A DNA stretch of 64,000 nt, from assembly GCA_961205875.1 (NCBI GenBank), contig OY540816.1, positions 20,036,701 through 20,100,700 on the forward strand, given 5' to 3'. This document shows, piece by piece, positions 35,999-49,800 of the stretch. The notes under the pieces are model-generated. The model saw only the letters and a list, made by a program, of their open reading frames with translations, did no database searches and had not been told where the DNA came from. Within the stretch, counting starts at the first letter, position 1; each line of letters begins with the position of its first letter. Both the position numbers and the translations under genes were made by a program. This DNA comes from Sialis fuliginosa. Taxonomy: Eukaryota > Arthropoda > Insecta > Megaloptera > Sialidae.

Positions 35999-38900
35999 CC
36001 CTAAAAAGTATTTATTTTCGTGAAATATACATCAGCCAACGCAATCTTAATATTTAAACTGATATGGTGACATTCCGACATCCACCTGTGCACCAGCGAA
36101 TAGATTATATTTAATTCCATATAATACGCAATAATACTATGGAAATTCCGCAGTATATAAAAATGTGCATCTTCATTTAAAAAATATGTTCAAAATAAAA
36201 TAGTAATGTGGGTGAAAATGTGTATTTAAGTTCTTGCCAATGTTTAAATAAAAATTGCCATTTGGCTGCTCTTTCGTGGAAAAATAGAGTACGTAAAAAA
36301 GGAAAAAAGGAAAATCACTGAAAGACATGAAAAAGTGTTCATAATTTTTGTTTATTTTCAACAACACAATTATATAAATTCTTATCGTGTGTTCTATTTT
36401 CTAGAAATAAATAGATGTGGCACAGTTTATCGGTTTTTAGGAAAAAAAGTGATAGATAGCAGACAAACAAAAAATGTGTTCTACCAGTTTGTGTATTTTG
36501 TGTTGATAAGATAATTAGAGAAACACAAAAAATATATTGTTCTTAATTTATATCTTCAAGTCTACAACACAAATTAAGTTTACTTTGTAAATGTTAATTA
36601 AATTAACAGAACTAAAAAAGTCAATTTATTTAAAATTTCGCATAATTTTTTATTGCTAAGAAATAATTTTTCGGGTCTGATAAAATATTTTTTTTTTTGG
36701 TATTTATTTTCATATACAGCCAGTTAATAACGTCACTATGCCACTACCAGACATGGATGACTGGGGGATCGGGAAGTGCCCTGGGGCAATCAGGGCAGGA
36801 ATTAAAATAATTAAGTATTAACAATTAGTTTCAGTCAGTTAAAGGACAGTTAAAATTGTATTATAATAATATGACACATAGCATTTTGAAAATTATCAGA
36901 CGAATTAACAATGAAATAAAATTGTAATAATGCCAACAATCTTTAAATTTATTATTTGTATTCATTAGACTGTTTTTATGTCATATGACTGTAAAATTGC
37001 TTCAGACAGTGCCAAACGACTTAATTTTCCCAACATTACGTTAGCACTTAAAAATAAAACGCTGTTCATGACATATTATTGTTTGTTGTGCATAAATATT
37101 GCTTTTAATGTAAAAAAATATATAAATAAAACATGTTTTTTAATGAAATTGCGAAAAGGATAAATTTCAATTATCATATCAGCTGTTTAATGTCGGCCAT
37201 CTTGATTGTTATCTCGTATTCTTGCTTGTGATTGGTTGCAATGCTTTGTTTGCATTTTATCCATTGGCTTTTGTTCTGTAACACAACAATCAGTTTTAAT
37301 GAAAATAGTTTTTTTTTATAAATAAATAAAATAAGAAGTTAAAAGTCATACTTTTTGACCTGCGAATGTTTGTAAGTTGTACCAATAGAAATGACTTGTA
37401 GAAAATACTACCAGGTTTAAATTCCAAGTACAGTTAAATGTTTAAAATAGAAAATGCAAAAACGTAGAATGCAAATCCAAAAACTGCGTTTATTTTTTAA
37501 TTTATTTTGGTTTGGATGTTTCTCGACTCGGCTACTTATTCTTTGTCTGTCAATTTTTTGAATGGCTCAGTGCCAATTTCACAAATAACTTTAGTTTCCC
37601 GGTGAAGTGGCCTTAAATAAAGAGTATCCAGGAAAAATCACAGCCCCCAACAATCATGTGCGCCGCCGAGATATTTTTTTAATAAGGGGTAATTTTTTTA
37701 ACCTAATGAACTTGTCTTAGGATTGAATTAATTAAAATTTGTATCATAAAATACGTATTAATAACTAATCACTAAAATTCAAAAAGGGGGGGATACCCGA
37801 TTGATACCCTCCGCCTTGACGGCGCCCATGCCAACAACGTAGATATAGCAAAATATATGACTGGCAATATACTTTCTATATTAAGCCTTTTTTGAGATTA
37901 AAGTTTTTTTTATTATTAATCTTAGCTTTCGGATATAACCCTGGTTATTAAAGTTATTAAGTATGTATATTTAAAGTTATTAATAAGACGTGGTTTAAAA
38001 CCAGAAATTTTAATACTATAACGTTTCTTTTTTATTTAATGTATAATAGTATTCAATAGAATATATAAAAATACATAATTATAAAGATTAGATTTTACGT
38101 ATACGTTTTTTCATAATTTGACCTTAGTAATTGAATTAATTATTTTTTTAAGTCCGATGTAGCCTTCTACTAAAAGAAAAATGCATATATTTCGTAATAA
38201 AAAAAATGTATTAGGTATATTTAAAACGGATGTTGTATTTCGTATATCTATTTTTTTTTATTTTGAACCAATAAAAAAATTGTGACAAATTCTATATTAC
38301 CTAGTACAGCGGTTCTTAAATTATTTTTCAAGGAACCTCCTCCGGATAGAAAAACAAAGGAGGTCGTTAGATACTAATTAATCACTGGTAAATAGAAATG
38401 TAAAAGTACCCCGGGAGAAAAAAAATTTTATCTGTGGAGGCCTGCAAAGATATATAACGATCTACAAAGATCGTTGCAACGTTGAAAATTCACGAATTTT
38501 CAACTTTCAAACTCGATCACGATCTACAACGATATTTAAAGATCTTTATAGGTCGTTGTAGATCTTTGATCACTTCAGATCTAAAATTTTTTTCATTTTT
38601 TTAAATCTTCTGCATGTTTTAATTTTCTTTTGGGCGTTAATGGGTTAATACGGTTCTGATACGTTTGTTAACAATGCTGCTCCCGAAGACAGGCATGTGG
38701 TTTATAAAATACGCATCCATATGTATAAAATAAAACATCTGCGTTTGTTTGTTAGTGTGTGTACGCATATGTGGGTCTCCTTTCTTTGTTTGGAACAAAG
38801 ACAGGTTCAATAGCCAAAACAAAGAGAACAATAACAACTTATATTATTAATAATAATAATTGTGCGTAGTAGTAATCGGAAAATTATAAATATACGTTAT

Positions 38901-40199
38901 TGTTTCTTTGGAAAAATATTGTTATTATCATTAATTGATACATTTATTCCAATATATGCGTAGTTATTTTTATAATGTTACCCCCTATATGTATGTGAAT
39001 AAATTTAAATGAAGACCCCTTGCAGTGATATTTTTTATACAAGGTGTCCCGAAAATATATCGACAAACTTTCAGGAGTTAAAAGTAAATGAAAGGAAAAA
39101 AGAACCCCCCATAAAAACAATGATTTTTGCCTTTTAGTTGATAGTTCAAAGTATGCTGATCAAAAGTTGTAATGGGTGCAACTTACGAAAAGCTATGATT
39201 TTTACTCCAAGGGGCACTCAAACATTCTATTTTTGTGTTCATTTTTATGTTTATCTCCTAGAAAAATTTGCTTAGGATAAAAAGTTTTTAGAATTAGTCA
39301 GACAAAATAGAAAAATAAATTTTAGAATTTATTAATTTTATAAAAAATATGTCCCCAAATTTTCTAAACAGTTTTTTTTTTGTATTTATTGATTAATTCA
39401 AAGCACTTTTTATTCTTTGCATTTTTTTCTAAAAGTAGACTCTAGAAGATAAAAATAAATATAAACATTTAAAAATTTGTCGATGCCCCTAGAGCAGAAA
39501 TTGTAGATTTTCGTAGATTGCGCCTATTACAACTTTTGATGAGTACACTTTGAACTATCATTTTCCCAAGTTACAAAAAATTTCAACCAAAAGGCCTGTT
39601 GCTCTTGTGCGGAGACCTTTCTTTTGCTCTACTGCTAAAACGTCTCATTTACGAGCATGAGTTTATTAACAAAAAAAATAAAGAATAGTACTTCAATACG
39701 ACTGCTATGTTTTGAACGGTGTTTTTCTAATAAAATAAAGTGTATGGAGATGTTATCGATCTCGATTACGTAATATGTATTTAATAAATTAGATGTTTTT
39801 TTTTTAAAAGTCCCCAAGCAACACAATAATAATATTTCATACCTATATGTTTGCTTATTTACAAAATTTATTTACAATATGTAAATAAAATAATTACTTT
39901 AAAATGATAAACAAGATTCTTTATTAGTATGAAAGACACGTGCCCGAATGAGTTGATTAAATTGTTATTTATTGCATTATGATGAGTGTACCTACCTATA
40001 TAGCGGTACTTAACAAAACAGAAAAACACGCTATTCCTTGTGTTGAAACAATAAAACCTGGTTTAGAACTATCCAGTGAGAGAGGTGCTAGTGCACATGT
40101 GTGGTGTGGCAATGACCTTACAAAGTACCTGGATACCCCGTCAATTACAATAAAAATTCGCCGACTAAAAAAGGACAACGCGTTTTCCATTTTGTGAGA
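35999..40199. other. Repeat-rich spacer, no gene
   Basis: No coding exon supported. A hAT-type end at about 38317 (CAGCGGTTCTTAAATTA); a possible degenerate element at about 39040-39570 with partly inverted blocks (ATAGTTCAAAGTATGCTGAT... and ATGAGTACACTTTGAACTAT). The rest is AT-rich. Confidence 0.4.
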
Positions 40200-41053
40200 C
40201 ACACACAATGGACGGATCGTGCAATGTCACAGCGCTGTCAGCTGTTCGTATATCAATCTCTTTCTAACACGTAAAACACCCAATCGTATCGTTTCTCTTG
40301 CTCTTGTACGTGGAACCCTGCAAGTCATCATGGTTTCGTCACAGGCGGCCATGACACGTCATCATTTACGTATAGCGTATACCCGCACCGTTCTAGCGCA
40401 CGCGTCGCCGTATGGCTCTCCCTCTGTTGTCCGATCACGTGGCGTTACGCGTATGCATACTCTGTCACGCTCGCGCTCTAGTTTGTTGCGATAACTCCGT
40501 CGCTGTATGTTTCGTGTTTGCGCACGAAGACTCGCGAGCGCCGGGGATGTACGTTTCTCCCACTTTAACACGTGTTTGATGCGTGTTCCGTCTTTGTCAT
40601 GTTCAATGTCGAATGCGCCTCTCGTTTTGCTTTCACTTGCTTTTGGCCAGTTTCAAGAAGTCAGTTCTCAACTAGCCTTTTTGTTAGACGGATTTGTTAG
40701 GAACGAGTCGATTTGGTTTTTCAAAAGTAGAGTTTTCTTCAAAGCAATCAACCTATATAAAATTAACATGTGCTCGTGGCATCTATAATTCTAATTAAAC
40801 GTGTAAACTAATTCGTTGTTCAAGTGATGTGTTTTTAGTAGATATAAAAATTGCCAAATTAAAAGTGATCTTTGATTGAAATTTACATCGTGTGTTTTGT
40901 TTTTTTTACAATTTTGACAAGTATATATTTATTTATTTTTTTAAATAAAGAAGTAATTCGTATACACTTTTTTGTGATATCTGGAACAGTTTGAAGAATA
41001 GCTATTTTGAAATCGATCGTTTGTATCTTGGAATTGTGACATTTTATTTACCT
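40200..41053 (+). promoter_or_regulatory. GC-richer promoter with Inr + DPE and a candidate 5' UTR exon
   Basis: About 40200-40620 is distinctly richer in G+C and CpG than its surroundings. Immediately downstream, TCAGTT (40661-40666) matches the initiator. GGATT, four of five matches to the DPE consensus RGWYV, sits exactly at +28 (40690). A perfect donor GTAAGT occurs at 41054. The simplest reading is a TATA-less promoter and first UTR exon spliced to the acceptor at 52972 of the ZFAND gene. That join is inferred. Confidence 0.4.
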
Positions 41054-41889
41054 GTAAGTCCACAATATTTATAATAGTTTTGTTTGTTTTTAATTAGACA
41101 TTAATAACACATGTGTTACTATGTGTTCGAGTGTGTATAAATAAAATGAGTTATTTTGATAATATGTTATCACTCCGTGTATGTTTCTCATCAAAACAAT
41201 GTTATTTTGTAATGCAAGTATTTCCTAACCTATTGTTGTGTATTTTTAAAACGTTCATATCAATCTATCGACATGTAGAAACTTACAGTGAGTGTTTCTT
41301 GGTATATTTGCTTTCAATTTCTAATTGAAAGAGTGATTTCATTTCTGTTTCTATTATAATGAGACTGTGTGTACACATAATTTCTTAAACACATATTGTA
41401 AAATAGAATAAATAACCTAAATTTTATCTTTACCGTTACGTACAGCATTGTTCGAAATGCTTAAATGACTTTATTATTTACCAGCAATTCAGTTTTTTTT
41501 AGTTGTAATTTTTTACGTACATTTGTAAAATACGAGGATAAAATCTCTATCGTTTAAAAAAAAATAGATTACGTTATTTTTATATTCGAGGAATTAGACA
41601 AAAACAAAAAATACGTCCAAAAACAATTACCAGAAATTTAGACGTTTAGTCGGATTTTAAAATTCACGATTTTTCTTTGATTTAAATTTACTGTGCATTT
41701 TTTTTGATTAAATATAAATGTAAGAAATGGGTCGGGTTATCTCCTGGGGACATATTTTTCTTTAAATAAAAATCGCATACGTGATATTTCAATGGTGATA
41801 TTCGTAAATTGGATTTAATTGAAATAATTTAAATTTGATACGCATACGAATGCATCAGAGGTTCGCGCATGTTTTGAATTCCGATGAAA

Positions 41890-41995
41890 AGAATGACACA
41901 TGTGTTGTGACGTCATCACGTAGTGTGTGTGTTTTTCGGTAGTTCTCTCGTTACGTCATGCTATTTTGAAATCTGTATCGGTGACGTCACCAGAG
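41890..41995. promoter_or_regulatory. Pair of full CRE palindromes
   Basis: TGACGTCA at 41908-41915 and 41982-41989, 74 bp apart and both extended (GTGACGTCATCAC; GGTGACGTCACC), with a half site TTACGTCA between. This fits CREB/ATF-type binding, about 0.9 kb into the presumed first ZFAND intron. Confidence 0.4.
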
Positions 41996-42226
41996 TTAGT
42001 TAGAAGATAATATTATTATTAGATATAGATCACGTTTCCTTTGTACCTAGAATTTTTATGAGAATTGTTTTGAGTGGAAGTACTTTAGGTGTTTATTTAT
42101 GATTTTGTTGTTTTGTTTTTTCGGAAATATTTAATCATTTTGATGTTAGTCATGCATGTATTATTGGACGGGAAAATTTGTATTATTCATATCCTTCCTC
42201 TCTTTAGTTAGTTTAAATGTATATAA

Positions 42227-42719
42227 CGTAGTGGCACCAGTCTTGGCAAGGACCCCAGTAATGGTAAATTTTTAATTAAATGTACTGAATTAGAAATATT
42301 TGATTACTACAATTTCTGAATATTAATCTAACTCTTACAGCGTGATTTGATGACAATCGGCCAATAGGTGTCAAAATGGTGGATATTTAAACTAAATTAT
42401 TATTTTATCATAGCAACTGCTTTACATTGTTTCAAATTTGACGATTCTTTCTTTTATATCTTTTGTGTCGTAGTACTTATCATTTTGTAAGTGTCAATCA
42501 CTGCGTGCTCATTACTGGTTTTACTTTATCCATTACTGGAGAAAAAACATGAAGAAAATAAAAGGCTATAATTTAAAAAACAAACTATACTTGCGGACTT
42601 TGGTAATTAAATTGATTAAATAAAGAGTTACTTGTTTTATAAGTAACATGAGTTCACGAGAATTACAAAAAACAAAAAAAATCTTGCTCTTATAGAGGCC
42701 ATAACTGGTACCTACCTTA
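42227..42719 (-). mobile_element. Family-B MITE, copy 4 (inverted)
   Basis: Ends GTAGTGGCACCAGTCTTGGC and TAACTGGTACCTACCTTA; the interior is the reverse complement of copy 1. It appears full length, about 490 bp. Confidence 0.8.
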
Positions 42720-44540
42720 TTTAATAACTCTGAATGATTTTTTGTTTAAATGATTGATGAATTAAAAGGTAAGAGGGGGGGGGGGGGAGATAGATAATTT
42801 CAATTTGAAATCAACGTCAAAGCCTTCATAATACTTGAAACAATAAAAATCATATTTAAAAAAAATGAAATACAGATGTTAGTACAGTATTATTATGGTT
42901 GCTAATATATGGAAATAATTATAATTCTGTCCTTGTTCTTTTTACCTTGGTGCACTTCCTATAACCATTTACGTAATGCCGTGGTGTATCCAGCAGTCCT
43001 TAAACATATAATAATTATGCGGATTGTTTTTGCGACTCATTAATATTTTATGAACAAGTTTGACGAAAAAGGTAAACCTAAAGTCGATTTTTAATCCTAT
43101 ACAATAGTAATTATTATTATGTTGTTTTATTTTATCAAGGTCTTAAAATAGGCAGGTGGTGTTTCTTGTAACGATTTAAGGCTTCCGCGGTTTTAATTTT
43201 TTTTTTTTTAAATATATTTTTTTTTATCAAGGACGTAAAATAAAGTAATTTCTGGAAAGTATTGTTAGTAATAAAAAAATATTTAAATACACTTATAACG
43301 GATTTTAAAATGTTGAATGAATGGTAGACATCTTCCGTTATATTGAAGGTCTTTTTCTTATAAGGAGGACTGTATCTGTAAGGTCACATTTTTATTTACG
43401 ACCGACCTTTGATCGACATGTTGATATCATTTGTATGGTGTAATATTTTGATGGCATTGGACGGATGAAAACATGTTTTATGTAACTGGAAAATTTTAGT
43501 TTTTAGTATTATTTATTGATAAAGTGGCGAAATCAAAAGAAATGATCCAACTTTTGTTATGTTATGTTTTTTAAAATTAAATTTTAATTACATACAAATT
43601 AATCAACATTAACAAAATGTTTGGGGTAGAGTAAGTGGGGAAATATTTTTGAAATGAAATCCTACATGCTAAAATATTTTCGAATTTGCTTTTTAGTTAT
43701 ACTGTTTGTACTCTTGCTTTGTATGTAACAAATAAAATAAAAACAGTTTACCATCCAATTACCCTCACTGGGGGTTTCTGTAAACTCAAAAAGAATACAT
43801 GGGGAAATGGGTGTTACAAGAAAACTTTTAAATATATCATTACACTGGTTTTAATTTGAACAATTTTTTTTCACGTAAAAATTACGTGTAAAGATATTTT
43901 TAAGATTTTTTTTGTAAATTTAAAAATTACCGCCCAATTTTCTCCTTGCCATAAAGATTAAAAATTTATAAAAAAAAATACCACCCAATTACCTCTCACA
44001 CCCATTTCCCCTACTTACCCTATATTTTATTATAAACTTTTTACAAAAAAAAAAACCTCATACTTTTTCGAACAATAATCATTTTAGTCAATTTTTTATT
44101 AGTCATATAATTTATATTATGTTGGACTTTAAATCACGATATCAAATATTAATTCAACTGTTTATTTGCACAAAAGGTCGTATACACCATAATATGTAAC
44201 ATGTAGTACGTATATACATATGTGTAAACATAACCCCCACAGTTTTGTAGCAAAAACTGTTAATAAATGGCGTATATTTGCAGTAAAACAATCCTTGATG
44301 TTTTTATACCCCATTCGAAATTCAGCCCTTAATTAAATGCTTGTTTTTTACCCTTTCTGCGCATTATAATAATGCGCTGTACGTATTTAGATAATAATAA
44401 TTTTTTAGAAAGGGGGAGGGGGTAATTTTTCTTCCAAAAACTTGAGTATATAAAATTATTTGTTTTTATATTAATTAAAAAAAGTATATATTTGATATTA
44501 TAGGAATCTTAATTTTGGAAAACACTTTAGAAAATAAAAA
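42720..44540. other. Spacer, no feature
   Basis: AT-rich with a 13-G run (42775-42787). A weakly inverted pair mentions 'CCCATTTCCCC' (about 43985) and 'GGGGAAATGGGTG' (about 43801), possibly the ends of a degenerate MITE. No gene. Confidence 0.3.
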
Positions 44541-45120
44541 CATCTACCAAGTAAATGCACAGTGCTTCCTCGTGCTAAATTCACCAAAGGTAGTTAATTA
44601 TTGAACAATTTAAATAAAAACCGTTAGTGTTCAGATAAATTTCTTAAGGCGCACCTGATTATTTTTTCGTATATTTTTAATTTTTATTAAATCTAAATTT
44701 ATGTAAACGTCAAAATGACATTTAACATGTCAAAGAAAATATCAATTTAAAAATACAAAACAGGATTTTTTAAAGCAAATTAAAATAAATCTTTGTAAGG
44801 AAATATTTTACAAGAAACGTTGTAGACCTATATTGAAATTGAATGCATGTCACCCCTTCTCCTTACACACGATTTCGAAATGGGACCGTCCTCAAGCCAG
44901 ACCCAACCATCCAATCAAGTTTCATTAATATCGGTTCAGTGGTTCATTAGTTATGTGTGTGGCAAGGATTCAAGGGACAGACAGACAGACAGACAGACAT
45001 GGAACGAAAAGTGTTTGTCTTGACCTGAAACGGAAAGATTAATTTAAAATTGTGAAATCGGAGAACAATTTTTTTGTCTCATTCTAAAATGATCACAAAG
45101 CTTCTCGTATCTTCGATTAG
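44541..45120 (+). mobile_element. Family-A composite element
   Basis: CATCTACCAAGTAAATGCAC at the left through five CAGA repeats to CTTCTCGTATCTTCGATTAG at the right; collinear with 21462-22107. Confidence 0.75.
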
Positions 45121-45663
45121 TATTGAAAAAAGTTGATAAATAAAAACTACTCTAGTCTAGACACTAATTTACCAACGTTTCGTGGGGTGATCAAGAATTC
45201 CTCTGCAACATGTAAAGAAATTTCGGCAAAATAACAGTTCGAAAATGCAAATAGGATCATCGGAAACCAAAAATAAATTAGATTTCCATATAATATTTTG
45301 CTAATGACGGTATGGTATTTTGCACGGATACTTCATCGTGGTGATATTGGCAAGGAAATGGGCACTAATGAAATCACAAATTACCGGCGATGACGTTAGT
45401 TAGTATGCAAAAGGTCACACACTAACACTTATATGTTTTAACTGCGGCTAAATGTTGGTGTCTGTGAAGATTGTTTCTATTTTAAACAATAAATGTTGGC
45501 TTTCTGAAGGCCGTCAACCGGCTGTTTTGACATTAAAAAAATTCTATATAGCCAAATTGTCCTTTGTGTTTATTTGGAACTAATTTTGGATTTATTGTAA
45601 TTATTCTATAAAGCCTTGAGTGACTTCTCTATTTTTCTGTCTGGCTGGTACAATTAAAAAAAA

Positions 45664-45815
45664 CATCTGCCAAGTAAATGCACAGTGCTTCCTCGTGCTA
45701 AATTCACCAAAGGTAGTTAATTATTTAACAATTTAAATAAAAACCGATTGTGTTCAGATGAATTACCTGGCATTGGTTAACCATTTAATTTCTATACAAT
45801 TTTACTAAAAAAAAT
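45664..45815 (+). repeat. Solo family-A monomer
   Basis: CATCTGCCAAGTAAATGCAC to AATTTCTATACAATTTTACT. No composite tail follows. Confidence 0.75.
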
Positions 45816-46314
45816 TTAGTTCGAAATTCAACTTTTTTTAAAATGCAATATTTAGTACGAAAAGGGTCTAACCGAATTTTATTTTTTGCTTTTTTAAATG
45901 GCAATTAATTTTTTTTAAAGCATTTTTTATATTTATTTTTATATATTATATGTATATTATAGTTACATATTAACTGCTTCTAATTTAAAGTGAAACTCGT
46001 TTTATGAGGCATCGAATTTTTTTTTGCAACATATAATATTGATTTCACTCTTACAGGGGATCATAAAAATATTAATTTACACGGGGGTAGTTAATCTGGT
46101 TACTAAATTTTTTCCATGTTAATCAAATTGGAAAAAGACTCGGTTTGCGCATTTCACAGGTTTGATCTACGAGTCTGAAATTTTGGGACAATTAACTTTT
46201 GATCCACAATAAAAATAAAACACCCTAATATTTATATTATTTTCGTACATTCTTGTTGGGAACCTAATTATTCATTACAACACAAAATGGCCGTTGTACA
46301 GTTATCTCCCACAA

Positions 46315-46560
46315 GCTGTTGCTGCGTATGAGCACATGCTCTCGCCGGTTGGGGGGGGGGGGGGGGGAGGAGGGCACGGACGGTAACTCCCGTGTCTTCG
46401 CGGCGAACATGTATTATATATATATATACCTATACACGCGGCCCGGTTTCGTGAGAAATTATCGTGCAGGTACGGTTCTCTTGTATTATTTTATTTATCG
46501 GTTGTGTTCAGTCTCTTTGTTGCGAATTCCTACTGTATTGTAATTGTAGACGATGTGGGC
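46315..46560 (+). promoter_or_regulatory. GC-richer patch with TATA-like and Inr-like motifs
   Basis: Contains a 17-G run (46351-46367), a TATATATATATA run near 46420, a CG-rich stretch (CACGCGGCCCGGTTTCG) and TTCAGTCT near 46507. An alternative ZFAND promoter is possible, but no good donor follows. Confidence 0.25.
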
Positions 46561-47591
46561 CGGAAGTCTTTTGAGGTAGTGTTGAATTTGGAATAGCTCC
46601 TAAGATATAGTCATATATATAATAAGACTATATCGCGCATTCTCCATACAAGCAATGATATAAACATGTCCCCATGACTAGGTGATAGCATTATTGGGAA
46701 AAGATATATCTGTCTCATAAGTTAAGAAAGCCTCGGCTGCGCATGTCTAAAATTTCCGCACTAAATTCAAAATGTTTAAAATTTAATATTCACAAACAAT
46801 TCACACGTTAGTTATTTTACAATAGCCACTTATTATTTTCAATTTTTCGTTAATTTATGAATGTTTGTTTCATTTTCTCATCAATTATGTTCTTTTTCAC
46901 TAAACGTCATTATAGGATTATACCGCCATATGCAGTATAACAACCAATAGTGTTCAAGTATTAAAGAACATGCGCAGATCACACCATCTCATTTAACATA
47001 TTCTATCTTCTAGTGTGAGACCGACGCCTCTCTTTCTATGCTCAGTATATTCTTTTATATGTATATGGATATAGTATAATATTTTATATCGACTTGGGTG
47101 GAGAGAAAAAAAACGAAATTTGCTTATTTCGATACATTTTTAAATTTTTGTTAAGAAACCCTAAATTTCCTTATTGCAATAAAATAGCAAATATTTTTTT
47201 AGCGTTCCTGAGAAACTATTAACTTATTTGTCGTTATTTTTCGCTAGAAATGTACTGAACATTTAAAGTTATGGAAAATTTTGATTAACAAAAGTTTAGC
47301 TAGGAAAACATGTGTTTTTAAAGGCATGTGGGGTGTCAAAATGTAGATCTTAATCGGTAAAATTTGTCCCATTTTACTGGGCAGCAAAAAAAGACTTGTT
47401 CTACCTGTGTCACTTTGATTTTGGAGGTTTTTGACTTGCTGAAGTCAAATCCGATCCCCATATTTCTCAATTAGCTCAGGTTTTTTAGATATTATAACCT
47501 AAGTCCCCAAATATTACGATTTTGGCAGTGTTTAAGAATTTATTAGGAAATGACGAAGTATGCTAAATAAAAACGATTTATCATTTTTTTT

Positions 47592-47977
47592 TAAATCTTT
47601 GTAAGGGAATATTTTTCAACAAACGTTGTAGACCTATATTATAGGAAATTGAATATTCTACAAAAAATATTCTAGAAAACTTTCATGTTACATGTGTCGT
47701 TCTCGAGACATCTTGAAAAAATAAATATTTTGAGATGTCACCCCTCCCTCTTACACACAGACCCAACGATTCAACCAAATTTCATTAATATAGGTTTCAT
47801 GAGTTAAGCGTGTGACAAGGATTCAGGGGACAGACAGACAGACACGGAACGAAAAGTGTTTGTCTTGACCTGAAACGGAAATATCAATTTAAAATTTTGA
47901 AATCGGAGAACAATTTTTTTGTCTCGCTCTAAAACGATCACAAAGCTTCTCGTATCTTCGATATTGCAAGGAAGCAG
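47592..47977 (+). mobile_element. Family-A composite element, 3' half only
   Basis: Begins AAATCTTTGTAAGGGAATAT and ends CTTCTCGTATCTTCGATATT-GCAAGGAAGCA; lacks the monomer. Has a deletion around CACACAGACCCAACGATTC relative to the others. Confidence 0.7.
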
Positions 47978-48217
47978 TATTATTAAATCGAATAGTAGGA
48001 CCTACATGTATTATGTATTGTTTGATAACCTAGTGACCATTTTCATTTGAAAACCCACATTGTTTCAGTCATTTGACCAAACGCCCACTCTTGTATCTCC
48101 CAAGTAGAAAGAATCCTACAAGAATATTATAACTTGTAACTGTATTCTTGTATATTTCTTGCGACACAGTTAATCGCAAATAAATGTTTGCATACACAGT
48201 ATTGCCAACTATGTATG

Positions 48218-48740
48218 TACACCCAATTCTGTTTTTACACGGTCTTTTTTTACACGGTTTTGATTTAACACGGTCTAGAAAAAAAATTTTTTTTCCGTTT
48301 TTACACGATTTGATTCGATTTAGCACGATTATAAAAAGCCATTTGATTTAAATTTTAAAGAACAAGTATAAAAACAAATCGTAGCTTAAATAAACGCCAT
48401 CTGGCGACCAAACAAAATTTCTAACAAAAATCTAGATTACGTCCTTATCGGCGTAAACATTAACCGTAATTTTCTAGATTGTTTTTTTCTATCTGTTATT
48501 TATAAAATAGTTAGGGAATTCCTTGTTTTTATGAAATAAACTGTGCATGAATGCACATACAAATTTAATTTGGCTTTTATAAGAGTTTTTTTTGTATGAA
48601 TCATTTTTTTTTAACTATTTTTTCAGGGTATAGAACTATTCCCCTTTTTTTCTATGTACTTCATGTCTTTTTTTACACGGTTTTTTTTTACACGGTTTTT
48701 TCTGGAACGTATCTACCGTGTAAAAACAGAATTAGGTGTA
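48218..48740. mobile_element. MITE with TACACCCAATTCTGTTTTTA ends
   Basis: Right end is the near reverse complement (TAAAAACAGAATTAGGTGTA). TA at both edges; TTTTTACACGG subrepeats near each end. Tc1/mariner-type by the TA target. Non-coding. Confidence 0.75.
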
Positions 48741-49524
48741 TTTTTATTTTCTTATGAATTCTTATCTACCTATTTTTGAACCCATATAACTGGAACAACA
48801 GACTCAAAGAAAAATAGGTTTATTATTTATCCAAATGATATAGGAATTTTAACTTTATTATATTCGAATAGGGCATAGATTGGTGAAATAGTTTTCAAAA
48901 AAATGCGCTTTAAGGTAGTAGGTAGTTGTTAGTAATTTTACTTTAAAAAAATATACTTTTTTGTAGAATTGGTTATGTTTCTAAATGAATCGCAAAAACT
49001 CGGAAAAAAGCAGTCTATTGCAGAATTTCGTCGATTAAATATGTTTACAGAAACTGGTTTATCAAAATAACAATAAATGATACATAATATTATTATGCTT
49101 ATAATACTGACCAAATGTACTTTTGTATCAAAAATCGTATAATATTAAAGGTGATTCATAAGATACCTGTTTGTATCAATTATAAAAAAAATATTCTATT
49201 CGTGTTTGTTGAAATTTTGTTTATTTTAGAGTGAAAATTAAAAGAAATAAAAATTAGTTTTTGCGCGTACCGATGTCATCCAATGCGTGAAAACACGTCA
49301 TAGTACCAGACTGTTTTACGTATTTTCACGTAATTTGATTGCGTTGGTATTTAATTGTAAACGAAGTAACGGAAACTTCTGAAAATAATTGATAAAGTGC
49401 CAAATATAAAATTACTTTATCTAATGTATTTATTTATTTTTGCGAAATAATTAATTATATAATTCTGTCCAACGAGAGAAATAGTACGATTTGTTATACA
49501 GTCGGGATTCGTTTATTCGAAGTC

Positions 49525-49800
49525 TCGGCCAATAGGTGTCAAAATGGTGGACATTTAAATTAATTATTAGTATAATTTATTTATTAATAATTATATTATC
49601 ATAGCAACTGCTTTACTTATCATTTTGTAATCATTAACAAGTGTGGTTTTACCTTTGCTATTACTGGAAAAAAACTTAAACAAAATAAAAGGCTATAATT
49701 TAAAAAACAAACTATATTTGGTGACTTCGGTAATTAAATTGATTAAATAAATAGTTACTTGTTTTATTAGTAACATAAGTTCATAGAAATTATAATTAAC
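49525..49800 (-). mobile_element. Family-B MITE, copy 5 (truncated, inverted)
   Basis: Starts inside the element at GGCCAATAGGTGTCAAAATG and runs to the conserved 'TAACATAAGTTCATAGAAAT'. Both TIRs are missing, and there is a deletion around the CTTTACTTATC stretch. Confidence 0.65.

Noticed and set aside
40219-40788. ORFs of 91 and 93 codons in the GC-richer block
   Set aside because: Long only because stop codons are rare in GC-richer DNA. Several frames are open on both strands, and promoter signals explain the block better.
48910-48935. AGGTAGTAGGTAGTTGT resembling the let-7 microRNA
   Set aside because: It differs from let-7 (AGGTAGTAGGTTGT) in the middle, and no complementary arm lies within 100 bp.
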